Source: Paraliobacillus salinarum (lineage in GTDB: Bacteria; Bacillota; Bacilli; Bacillales; Amphibacillaceae). From it: DNA of 32,890 nucleotides. The notes beneath the pieces are model-generated. The model ran no database searches and was not told the DNA's origin. It saw only the letters and a program-made list of their open reading frames with translations. Of this stretch, positions 9,619 through 16,967 are shown piece after piece (the stretch's first letter is position 1; each line of letters starts with the position of its first letter). Location of the stretch: contig NZ_JACEFA010000020.1 of NCBI RefSeq assembly GCF_014083865.1, positions 1 through 32,890 of the forward strand. Reading direction: 5' to 3'. The position numbers were made by a program, and so were the translations under genes.

Positions 9619-9640
9619 ACCACCAGTTCATACTGGTGGT
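9619..9640 (+). terminator. Hairpin after the 6-phospho-beta-glucosidase gene
   Basis: ACCACCAGT and ACTGGTGGT form a perfect 9-bp stem around TCAT, 58 nt after the stop codon. The sequence behind it (ATTAAATTTA) is not a proper T-run, so it may be a 3' mRNA-end hairpin rather than a strong intrinsic terminator. Confidence 0.5.
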
Positions 9641-9825
9641 ATTAAATTTATATTTAATTTTAATAAAACACATGAAACAATGGATAATGAAGATCTTGTC
9701 ACCGATTAAACTTTCTTTTTATCGATTTATTAATGGGTATTAAACCTGAATGTGATGTTAAACGAACTTACTTTTGACAAATCAAGTTTTAAGTAATAAT
9801 ACATGTTCTATGTCGAAAAATTACA

Positions 9826-11529
9826 TCAAAAACGTCCTGATTTAAATATCGAATACATCATCCAAGCAAACATTAATACTGCAATGACAAAGCCAATTTC
9901 AATGGCGGGTATGTTCCATAGTACAGAGGTTTGCCTGCCGAGTGCAGAGCCGATGATTAAACCAACCATAATTAAACTAAAAGAAAGCAGAACAATACTA
10001 AAAGAAATACGATTGCTGACACGATCTAGCTTTGTAAAAAAAGAGTCTGCAGCTGGTATAGATATTTCGATCGGTAGCTTTCTTTTTTTCATAATAGAAG
10101 ATAATTCTTGGACTAGTTCTGGCATATCATGGAGAATATCGCCATAATCATCTAATTGATCAAAGATATTTTCTGCGATATTTTTTGGATGATATCGATC
10201 ATGAATAAGCTCTCTTCCCAACGGTTCTGCTACTTCCATTACACTTAAGTTCGGGTGAAGCGGTTCAATTACTCCTTCAATTGTTAACAATGCTTTACCT
10301 ACTAAAGTTAAGTCAGTTGGAATATGGATGTCATGTTCATGTGCAATTGAGAATAGATCGGTCACAGATTCACCTAAGCTCACTTCACTTAATGGAACAT
10401 CATAATATTTAATCATGAACTGCTCGATGTCACCTCTTAGTTCATGTTCGTTAACGTCCTCTGGTACAACGCCCATCTTTCTAATCGCTTTAATAATCGA
10501 CTCTGGCTTCTGTCTTACCATCGCAATCATTAGGGAAGCAAAATGTGTTTGCATGTCAGATGATAACCTTCCAACCATCCCAAAATCTAATAATGCGAGC
10601 TTTTCTCCAGGCAAGGCGAGCAGGTTTCCCATGTGTGGGTCTGCATGGAAAAATCCCTCCTTAAAAATTTGATAAAGAATTGCACGACTAAATCGCTCTG
10701 CAAGGACTTCTTTATCGTAGCCTCGCTCATCTAGCTCCTGTATATCATTTAGTTTTACTCCCTCAATGAGCTCCATCGTCAACACTTTTTTAGAGGTATA
10801 ATCCCAGTATATTTTCGGTACAATTAGATGCTTGTTCTCTTTGAACTGCTTAGCCATGATATCCGCATTTCTTCCCTCATTCACAAAATCTAACTCATTT
10901 AAGATGGCCTTTTCAAATTCTTCTACTATATTTTTTAATTGAAATTTCTTTAATCTATTTACGCGATGTGTTGCTTGATCAGCTAATTCATGTAAAATCT
11001 CTAAGTCAGTAAGGATTTGCTTCTTGATATTAGGACGTTGAATCTTCACTGCAACTTTTTCACCGCTATGTAAAACTGCTTCATGCACTTGTCCAATCGA
11101 TGCAACTCCTATTGGTTCAGGGTTAAACGATTGAAACAATTCTTCAACAGATGCCCCTAACTCTTTTTCTACCATAGCTTCTACTTCCGAATATGGAAAT
11201 GGTGAAAGTTGATCTTGAAGAAGTTCTAATTCTCTAATTACATCTTTCGGAATGACATCAGGCCGCATGCTAGCCATTTGTCCCATTTTAATAAACGTAG
11301 GCCCGAGCTCTTCTGAAATTAATCGAAGTCGTTCACCTAATGTTTTTTGGCTCTTTTCTTGTTCTTTATTTATCATTACTCTTTTTGGCAATGAAAAAAG
11401 TTGGTCTAGTCCTAATTCTTTGACTATATATCCAAATCCGTTCCTTGAAAAAGCTACTGCAATTTCACGATATCTTTGCATATGCCTCATTTTCGTTTTA
11501 AAAATGATAATCCCCCTTTTCAGCAGCAT
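9826..11529 (-). CDS. ABC1/UbiB (AarF) family atypical kinase-like protein
   Basis: This 567-aa protein shows the UbiB family marks in order: the KxGQ motif in FIKMGQMASMRPDVIP, the Ala-rich loop VASIGQVHEA, Lys in VAVKIQRP, the catalytic-loop segment FFHADPHMGN and DFG in LLDFGMVGRL. Two C-terminal transmembrane segments follow (about 505-530 and 540-562). The family is linked to quinone and isoprenoid lipid metabolism and has ATPase activity; its exact role in Bacillaceae is not settled. The ATG at 11529 has no clear ribosome binding site but begins 11 nt after the upstream stop codon, which suggests translational coupling. AAAAGGGGG inside the first codons points to a possible alternative start just downstream. 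It is probably cotranscribed with the phasin-like gene. Confidence 0.9.
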   Translation of the reverse strand: MLLKRGIIIFKTKMRHMQRYREIAVAFSRNGFGYIVKELGLDQLFSLPKRVMINKEQEKSQKTLGERLRLISEELGPTFIKMGQMASMRPDVIPKDVIRELELLQDQLSPFPYSEVEAMVEKELGASVEELFQSFNPEPIGVASIGQVHEAVLHSGEKVAVKIQRPNIKKQILTDLEILHELADQATHRVNRLKKFQLKNIVEEFEKAILNELDFVNEGRNADIMAKQFKENKHLIVPKIYWDYTSKKVLTMELIEGVKLNDIQELDERGYDKEVLAERFSRAILYQIFKEGFFHADPHMGNLLALPGEKLALLDFGMVGRLSSDMQTHFASLMIAMVRQKPESIIKAIRKMGVVPEDVNEHELRGDIEQFMIKYYDVPLSEVSLGESVTDLFSIAHEHDIHIPTDLTLVGKALLTIEGVIEPLHPNLSVMEVAEPLGRELIHDRYHPKNIAENIFDQLDDYGDILHDMPELVQELSSIMKKRKLPIEISIPAADSFFTKLDRVSNRISFSIVLLSFSLIMVGLIIGSALGRQTSVLWNIPAIEIGFVIAVLMFAWMMYSIFKSGRF

Positions 11530-11540
11530 ATTATAATTTT

Positions 11541-11843
11541 TTAGCTATCACGTTTCATTTGGTTTTCTAAATAGTCTAGACGCTGTTCAATTGCTCTTAA
11601 GTCCTCTTTTGTCACAACATCTAATTCTTCAAGCGTCTTTTTTAATTTTTGCTGAATCTTTTGATCCATTTGGCTTTGACTTTCTTCGCCTTTTTTTCTG
11701 ATTTGATTGAAAAGGTCATCAGATTCTTCCTTGGTTAGCTCTCCTTTTTTCATCAACTCATCTATCATTTTTTCTGTATGCTCTTTACTTGCTGATGCAA
11801 GACCTAATCCTAATGTGATTCCTTTTTTAAACGTATCTTTCAT
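11541..11843 (-). CDS. Phasin-like coiled-coil protein
   Basis: A 100-aa, highly charged, helix-rich protein with a short hydrophobic patch (GITLGLGLASAS) and a C-terminal coiled coil rich in Lys/Glu/Gln. It resembles the small phasin-like proteins (PHA synthesis regulator type) often found next to UbiB-family genes in Firmicutes. The ATG at 11843 sits 10 nt after AGGAGG; an in-frame TTG at 11852 is too close to that site. It is probably the first gene of a two-gene operon with the UbiB-type protein. A regulatory or scaffold role for that partner is inference. There is no sign of PHA genes in the window. Confidence 0.7.
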   Translation of the reverse strand: MKDTFKKGITLGLGLASASKEHTEKMIDELMKKGELTKEESDDLFNQIRKKGEESQSQMDQKIQQKLKKTLEELDVVTKEDLRAIEQRLDYLENQMKRDS

Positions 11844-12124
11844 TTTTCTCAAACCTCCTAATAGTTTTTGTATTAATAAATAGATAGTTATTTGGTTTGC
11901 TAGTTTCTTCTACCCCGAAAGAATAGAGTAGAAACTATTCGATAACATTTATAGGCAATTTTTTGTTCCGTATAAAGGTCTGTGAAAATGAATAAAGCAA
12001 ATTTCATAACAGTGATATTCATTACATTAAAAATTGGGCACGTGTTGCATCATGCGCGAATATGCTAATTTGACTGATGTTCCGATGTAGACCAAAACGT
12101 TTCAAGAAAGGGTGTTCAGCATTG

Positions 12125-12856
12125 ATGCAACCAATGTATGGTTCTAATCAGGCGAATCAACTTTATACCTATCCGTATGTTTATCCAAATCGTTCATTTA
12201 AAACACCTAAACGCAATCAAGATTATACAGTAAGCGTAGTTGGGAAAAGCGAGGTTTCTGCGAGGCCTGATCAAGCGCGTGTATCTTTTGGCGTGGTAAC
12301 CGAAGATAAGCAAGTACAAACCGCCCAACAACAAAATGCAATCATTGCTAATCAAGTTATTGACGCACTTGCAGAGATTGGTATTGCAAATGATCAAATC
12401 GAGACTGCAGCATATACGATCCAGCCGATGTATGATTACCCAGATAATCAAAAAGTGTTTCGTGGGTATCAAGTCAGCCATCTGTTTACAGTAGTGGTAA
12501 ATGATCTGACGAAAGTGGGCGAGGTTCTAGATGTCGCGACACAGAATGGGGTTAATGTGATCAATGAAGTGGAATACGAACTGGCTAATCCATCAGTAAT
12601 CTATCAAAAAGCACTCCAAGACGCGACCTTAAATGCACGAGAAAAAGCGGAGAATATGGCGCACTCTCTAGGTTTATCAATCAATCGCATTCCATTACGA
12701 CTCACTGAGGAAAACGTCCAACTCCAACGTCCGCGTTATACGGCTGAAGTGCTGAGTGCAACGTCAGATGCTGTAACCACACCTGTGCAAGAAGGCGACG
12801 TGAAGGTAACTGCGACTGTAAAAGCGGTGTTTGAATATGAGCGGTTTGAAGGATAG
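12125..12856 (+). CDS. SIMPL-domain (DUF541, YggE-like) protein
   Basis: A 243-aa protein containing a SIMPL/DUF541 domain. It starts at YTVSVVGKSEVSARPDQARV (about residue 37) and shows the family patterns GYQVSHLFTV, VGEVLDVATQNGVN and a C-terminal VKVTATVKAVFEYE. SIMPL proteins form ring-like oligomers. Roles proposed elsewhere include oxidative stress protection, but the function here is unknown. The N-terminal ~35 residues are Tyr/Pro/Asn-rich (QPMYGSNQANQLYTYPYVYP) and carry no signal peptide. The ATG at 12125 follows AAAGGGTG; an in-frame ATG at 12077 has no ribosome binding site. It is transcribed divergently from the phasin-like gene. Confidence 0.82.
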   Translation: MQPMYGSNQANQLYTYPYVYPNRSFKTPKRNQDYTVSVVGKSEVSARPDQARVSFGVVTEDKQVQTAQQQNAIIANQVIDALAEIGIANDQIETAAYTIQPMYDYPDNQKVFRGYQVSHLFTVVVNDLTKVGEVLDVATQNGVNVINEVEYELANPSVIYQKALQDATLNAREKAENMAHSLGLSINRIPLRLTEENVQLQRPRYTAEVLSATSDAVTTPVQEGDVKVTATVKAVFEYERFEG

Positions 12857-13001
12857 ATAGAATGAAAGATATTGGAGCCCATTTCTATGTGGTAGAATGA
12901 AAGGTATAACAGAAGAGTATAAACCAATTTTTTTATTTTGATGCTAACTTTTATATGCTCATTCATCATAGAAAATTAAATGGAAAGTAGGTTAATATAA
13001 T

Positions 13002-13460
13002 ATGAAAAATGATTCTATTGTTCAAATGTGGAAGGAATACAAAAAAATAAACGCAGAAGCTCCAACAAATTATGATGCATGGGCATTTGGTGATTCAAAA
13101 GAAATGGCTGATGAGCTTGCAGAATTAGTGTTGGAAGGAACGAAAACAGCAACAGCTTCAAACTATATTTTATATGAATTGGACAATGAAGAATTACCAT
13201 ATGTAGGTCTTATTAATGTGATTCTGGATGGGGAGGGGAATGCCGTTGCAATAGTAGAGACTACCTCAGTAGAAGTCGTTCCCTTCGATGAAGTTACAGC
13301 AGAACATGCCTATTTAGAGGGTGAGGGGGATCGTACATTAAGTTACTGGCGTGACGTTCACGAAACCTTTTTCAAAAAAGAGCTTGAAACGATAAACCAA
13401 GATTTTAATTACAACATTCTGGTGGTTTGTGAAAGGTTTAAAATGGTTTATAGAAAATAA
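13002..13460 (+). CDS. ASCH-domain protein
   Basis: This 152-aa protein has the ASCH (PUA-like beta-barrel) pattern: WAFGDSKEMADELAELV, then the GTKTATAS motif, VGLINVILDGEGNAVAIVET, and EGEGDRTLSYWRDVHETFF. ASCH domains are predicted RNA- or nucleotide-binding modules; some members act on modified nucleosides. No catalytic assignment can be made from sequence alone. The ATG at 13002 follows a modest ribosome binding site (AGTAGG). It is flanked by its own downstream hairpin, so it is probably monocistronic. Confidence 0.87.
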   Translation: MKNDSIVQMWKEYKKINAEAPTNYDAWAFGDSKEMADELAELVLEGTKTATASNYILYELDNEELPYVGLINVILDGEGNAVAIVETTSVEVVPFDEVTAEHAYLEGEGDRTLSYWRDVHETFFKKELETINQDFNYNILVVCERFKMVYRK

Positions 13461-13484
13461 AGTTCAAATTTAGTTAATCGAAAG

Positions 13485-13514
13485 ATATCCTAGTTCCATT
13501 TGGAGCTAGGATAT
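13485..13514 (+). terminator. Hairpin after the ASCH gene
   Basis: The arms ATATCCTAG.TCCA and TGGA.CTAGGATAT form a 14-position stem with one mismatch and a 2-nt centre, beginning 24 nt after the stop codon. T content after it is only moderate. Confidence 0.6.
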
Positions 13515-13638
13515 TTATAATACTTCTCTTCTTTAAATGAACTCGAGAAATTTTTTTGTCTTTTTTATGGAATTTTTTTCATTATCACGTTATTATGTAA
13601 CAAAATAGCACTTTATATGAATTATATGGAAGTTGAGT

Positions 13639-13666
13639 TAGACAATAATTATTTAATCGGTATACA
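13639..13666 (+). promoter_or_regulatory. Predicted promoter of the small membrane protein cluster
   Basis: TAGACA (13639-13644) and TATACA (13661-13666) are 16 bp apart, about 58 bp upstream of the first small gene. Both boxes are close to the sigma-A consensus. Confidence 0.5.
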
Positions 13667-13723
13667 CCAAATATTGTTATATATTTCTTGAAGAAATGGC
13701 AATGCGAAGGGGGCTTCATTTTG

Positions 13724-13897
13724 ATGCAAAGGATATTAGATTTAGGGTGGAAAAAACTATTGATCTATTTTGTTATTACTATAGTTTCACTTGTCATAAT
13801 TGGTTTTACTATTCTATTTGGTACGTTACTTTTAATGGATAAATTCGATGACCGACATCAAAATTCTGAACAAGAAGTAATACAATATAATAAGTGA
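13724..13897 (+). CDS. Small single-pass membrane protein, function unknown
   Basis: A 57-aa protein with a short basic N-terminus, one strong transmembrane helix (IYFVITIVSLVIIGFTILFG, about residues 14-33) and a charged tail (DKFDDRHQNSEQE). The ATG at 13724 lies 10 nt after GAAGGGGG; TTG at 13721 is an equally possible start. No family is recognised. It opens a run of tiny same-strand genes, each with its own ribosome binding site. Confidence 0.6.
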   Translation: MQRILDLGWKKLLIYFVITIVSLVIIGFTILFGTLLLMDKFDDRHQNSEQEVIQYNK

Positions 13898-14030
13898 AGA
13901 TAAAGAAATTGATTTTCCTACTTCTCTCAAATTGCCATGCTTTGTAACAGTTTTATTCTTACGTCTTAAATCGTATAGAGACTTCATATGTTGGAAACAT
14001 GAGCTTTGATTTAAAAAGGAGGCTACAATT

Positions 14031-14288
14031 TTGAGCAAGAAGAATATCTTTGGAACATTATCGATAGTAACAGTTTTGATAAATGTCATTTATTTCTTTG
14101 TCACGAGAGGACCTAATGTAAATTTGAACATGGCTATAAATGTTCTTGCCACATTTTCTGTACTTGGAATTATTTTTGCTATACTTTCTAAAAAAATGTG
14201 GTTTATCATAATAGGAATTCTACTGAATGGTACAGTATTGGTATTTGTTTACTTTCTTTTACTTGCAGTAGGGATTAGCGAATCATAG
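14031..14288 (+). CDS. Small membrane protein, function unknown
   Basis: An 85-aa protein with three predicted membrane segments (about residues 7-24, 32-53 and 58-82) and short loops (TRGPNVN). It starts at TTG 14031, 8 nt after AAAAGGAGG. No family is recognised. It is separated by 133 nt from the preceding small gene and 15 nt from the next, so it is likely cotranscribed with the latter. Confidence 0.65.
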   Translation: MSKKNIFGTLSIVTVLINVIYFFVTRGPNVNLNMAINVLATFSVLGIIFAILSKKMWFIIIGILLNGTVLVFVYFLLLAVGISES

Positions 14289-14303
14289 AAAGGGTGAGAA
14301 TTT

Positions 14304-14489
14304 TTGAAAATAAGAAACTTAGATAGAGCGTTATTTACCGGTTTGTTTGTAGGAATAATCATATTTATTAAAGAATTCTTTTTTCCAGATACCACCACTT
14401 TTATGTCAATACTTATAAGTGCATTAGCAGCTTTAATCGGCTATTTTATTGGGGGTAAATTACTTTCAAGAAGTGATAAATATGACTAA
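14304..14489 (+). CDS. Small two-pass membrane protein, function unknown
   Basis: A 61-aa protein with two hydrophobic segments, FTGLFVGIIIFIKEFFF and MSILISALAALIGYFIGG, and a short polar tail. It starts at TTG 14304 after AAAGGGTGAG. Its last codons overlap the ATG of the next (interrupted) gene, suggesting translational coupling. No family is recognised. Confidence 0.65.
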   Translation: MKIRNLDRALFTGLFVGIIIFIKEFFFPDTTTFMSILISALAALIGYFIGGKLLSRSDKYD

Positions 14490-14673
14490 AAATAATGAAT
14501 CACCAGAACAAAGAAGAGAAAGAATGTGACAAAAGGAATTAAAGAACGCTTCTAGTAGTATTAACGGAAGTAATCTCTCTGGTTTAGTAGGTGGTCTGGA
14601 GAGGAAGGGTACTGGAATACTTATTATTGTTTTGCTATTAGCTTGTATCATATATAGCATTTTCTTTAGTTAA
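14482..14673 (+). pseudogene. DUF6366-like small membrane protein interrupted by an in-frame TGA
   Basis: Reading from ATG 14482, the frame gives MTKNNESPEQRRERM, a TGA at 14527-14529, then QKELKNASSSINGSNLSG, GLVGGLERKGTG, a transmembrane helix and TAA at 14671-14673. The pattern of an acidic/Arg-rich start, QKELKN, LVGGL..KGTG and a C-terminal helix is what I recall for DUF6366 proteins of Bacillaceae (about 63 aa). The coding character continues in the same frame across the TGA, so a single nonsense substitution (for example from TGG or CGA) is the simplest reading. The ATG overlaps the stop of the preceding gene. The family assignment is from memory. Confidence 0.75.
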
Positions 14674-14757
14674 CGTTAACCATTTTAGAGAGGTGAGAAA
14701 CGTTTAGCGTGTCAATATGCGTGCTAAGAAAAGGAGGCGAATAAAATTAATGCATTT

Positions 14758-15018
14758 ATGCTAGAAGGATGGACACCGATATTACTTATGGGGATTATTG
14801 CTGCTGTTATAATCTTTTTTATATCACGTAAAGTTTCAAAGAAAGTTCTCTTTTTTATTGCAGTCATTCTGTCTATAATCTGTTTCGGCATAGTTATTTA
14901 TAGTATTATTGGCGTTGGAGGCTGGGACGGCATGGGAATAGGATTTGTAACAATTACTGTTTTCATTGGGATATGGATAGGTGCTATAATTGGAGCAATT
15001 TTAAAAAAAAGATTATGA
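14758..15018 (+). CDS. YesK-like small membrane protein
   Basis: An 86-aa protein (from ATG 14758) with three hydrophobic helices: PILLMGIIAAVIIFFIS, VLFFIAVILSIICFGIVIYS and a Gly-rich segment (GMGIGFVTITVFIGIWIGAI) ending KKRL. The layout resembles YesK-like proteins of Bacillus. The strong AAAAGGAGGCG (14729-14739) is about 18 nt from this ATG but 6-8 nt from an in-frame ATT at 14746, so a rare ATT start adding four residues is possible. It is the last intact gene of the small-membrane-protein run. Confidence 0.6.
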   Translation: MLEGWTPILLMGIIAAVIIFFISRKVSKKVLFFIAVILSIICFGIVIYSIIGVGGWDGMGIGFVTITVFIGIWIGAIIGAILKKRL

Positions 15019-15101
15019 TACAGGTTAGGGCTAAATTAACAACTCTGTCTCGAATGAAAAATCAACCTTTTCTGTGCAAAAAATTTAATGTGCGGAGGGA
15101 T

Positions 15102-15506
15102 ATATCAAGAAATAAACAGGAAATGATGGAGTTAATAGTAAACATTACAAAAAAGGATGAGCGAATTCGTGCTGTTTATATGAATGGTTCAAGAACAAAT
15201 CCCAACGCACCTAAAGATATTTTTCAAGATTACGATATCGTCTATGTTGTGAAAGAAACTGCTTCTTTTATAGAAAACGAAAATTGGATAAATCAATTTG
15301 GTGATCTGCTTATTATGCAACAGCCAGATAAAATCGATCAATTTAATAATATCGATATTGATTTTGACCGGTCTTACGGATATTTAATGCTATTTACAGA
15401 TGGAAATCGTATAGATCTTCACATCGAGACAAAAGAAAATAAGGTCTATCCCTATCGAGTGGTTCTTTCTTCATATAAAAGATCAATATTAGTTTACACC
15501 CATTAA
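15102..15506 (+). pseudogene. Truncated ANT(6)/AadK-like aminoglycoside adenylyltransferase
   Basis: The reading frame shows the N-terminal part of the streptomycin 6-adenylyltransferase family: QEMMELIVNITKKDERIRAV, the nucleotide-binding NGSRTNPNAP, the metal-site FQDYDIVYVV, WINQFGDLLIMQQPDKI and YLMLFTDGNRIDLHIE. Homologues are about 280-300 aa. Here homology stops after ~110 residues and the frame ends at 15506, overlapping the end of the convergent kinase gene. The start is also unclear. GGAGGG at 15094-15099 is followed by ATA where homologues have ATG; the first ATG after it is 15123. The whole C-terminal domain is missing, so activity is unlikely. It is best read as a remnant. Confidence 0.8.
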
Positions 15507-16768
15507 TCATTTACTTCCTCTAGAACATTAAAGGCAATCACAGTTCCTACATTTTTAACACTTCTAATCTGCAATCCTTTACCAAATTGTTCAACCAATC
15601 TTCTGTTTGTGTTTTCTAATCCTACACCAGAGGAATGAATAGATTTTTCTTTCTTAAGTAAGTGAACAGTTTCTTTATCTATTCCAACCCCACTATCTTT
15701 AATAACAACGCGTAAATAATTATTTTTCTTAAAAGCTTTCACTTCAATCGTGCCACCACCGGGTTGTCTCATAATTCCGTGCTTTATTGCATTTTCAACA
15801 AGTGGTTGGATGGTAAGTGTTGGCATGTTAAATCCATCGACATCATCAACTTCCCACTCAATATTCAATTTGTTGCCGAATCTTACTTTTTCAATGTATA
15901 GATAAGATTCTGCGATAGCAATTTCTTCATTAAACGACACTATGCTATGAAAAGAATGCGAATCAAATTTGCTGCGCAGGAAATCACTGAATCGCTCTAA
16001 TAATTCGCGCATTTTCTCAATATCTGAAAGACTTAAGGACATGATTGAATTTAACGTATTAAAGATAAAATGAGGCTGTATTTGTGCTTGAAGCCATTTC
16101 AATTCCATAACAGATTTTAATTCTTGTTTCATTTGATAGAAAATGGCAAGTCCTACGCCAAATGACCAACCAATATGTAGTGGGATATTAGACAGAAATA
16201 AATATACTTGGAAAGCATGATCTGTTGAACCAATTATTTGATTTTCTAGTTGACCGCTAAAAGCTAGATACCATCTGTAGGAAAAGGGTGGTACAGTGAT
16301 TGCATATAATACAGCCAAATACAAATGCACCCAAAATTGAGTTTTTTTCGTTTTATAAAGCATTGCTACGATTATAATCAAAGAAGTTAAAATAATAATC
16401 ATATCGTGGTATAAATAACGCATAGTAGGGTTAGTCTGATTAATAAATGACATAATTACGGATATTATAGCAATTAATATGAGAAACTTTTTTCTTTTTT
16501 TAAAATTGCCAAAACCACGAAATCTAAGTATACCTTCCATCAATAATAATGAACCGAGTAATGTGCAAGCGTTGTTTATAAAAGTAGAAAAGCTTCCATC
16601 AAAGAAATATACACAACTAAAACCTACAAACCAAAAAAACGAGGTCCACATCCATTGTAAAAGCCCTTCTACCATAGGGTTAATTCTCCATAAGATAATC
16701 ATAACTACTAATCCCATGAAATTAAGAATGCCAAAAATTAGTTCAAGTGTCGTTAGATCAAGTGTCAT
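15503..16768 (-). CDS. LytS-type (5TM/His_kinase family) sensor histidine kinase, orphan
   Basis: A 421-aa membrane sensor kinase. About seven hydrophobic segments fill residues 5-210. The His_kinase domain follows with phospho-acceptor His233 in QAQIQPHFIFNTLNS, an N-box (QPLVENAIKHG), a G1 box (KDSGVGID) and a G2 region (SSGVGLENTNRRL). This arrangement is that of the LytS/YesM class, which normally pairs with a LytTR or AraC-type response regulator. No response regulator gene is adjacent. The ATG at 16768 is preceded by GGAGGT at ideal spacing. Its stop codon overlaps the end of the truncated nucleotidyltransferase. Signal and target are unknown. Confidence 0.88.
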   Translation of the reverse strand: MTLDLTTLELIFGILNFMGLVVMIILWRINPMVEGLLQWMWTSFFWFVGFSCVYFFDGSFSTFINNACTLLGSLLLMEGILRFRGFGNFKKRKKFLILIAIISVIMSFINQTNPTMRYLYHDMIIILTSLIIIVAMLYKTKKTQFWVHLYLAVLYAITVPPFSYRWYLAFSGQLENQIIGSTDHAFQVYLFLSNIPLHIGWSFGVGLAIFYQMKQELKSVMELKWLQAQIQPHFIFNTLNSIMSLSLSDIEKMRELLERFSDFLRSKFDSHSFHSIVSFNEEIAIAESYLYIEKVRFGNKLNIEWEVDDVDGFNMPTLTIQPLVENAIKHGIMRQPGGGTIEVKAFKKNNYLRVVIKDSGVGIDKETVHLLKKEKSIHSSGVGLENTNRRLVEQFGKGLQIRSVKNVGTVIAFNVLEEVND

Positions 16769-16967
16769 ATGGACCTCCGGATTTTCTAGTAATTTATTAA
16801 TCTATTCTTAATTATATAAATAACTAATTTGTATAACAAGCATGATAGGATATAATTATCATAATACATAGAAAATTTGAAGTTGATAACTGTAGTTTTA
16901 AGGAGAGAGAAGCAAATTAAATAATTTTGCTCCTTTTATTTAAAAAACACTTGAAGGAGACGATCGT

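Noticed and set aside
9803-10147. 114-codon plus-strand frame opposite the UbiB-family gene
   Set aside because: It is antisense to a well-supported gene, lacks a ribosome binding site and encodes no recognisable domain.
14669-14680. Palindrome GTTAACGTTAAC at the end of the interrupted small gene
   Set aside because: A 12-bp palindrome containing the stop codon; with no second copy or promoter nearby, it is probably chance.
16899-16937. Hairpin AGCAAA/TTTTGCT with AAGG/CCTT in the leader of the Gfo/Idh/MocA gene
   Set aside because: The pairing needs a 7-nt bulge and there is no clean T-run or alternative fold, so attenuation cannot be supported.
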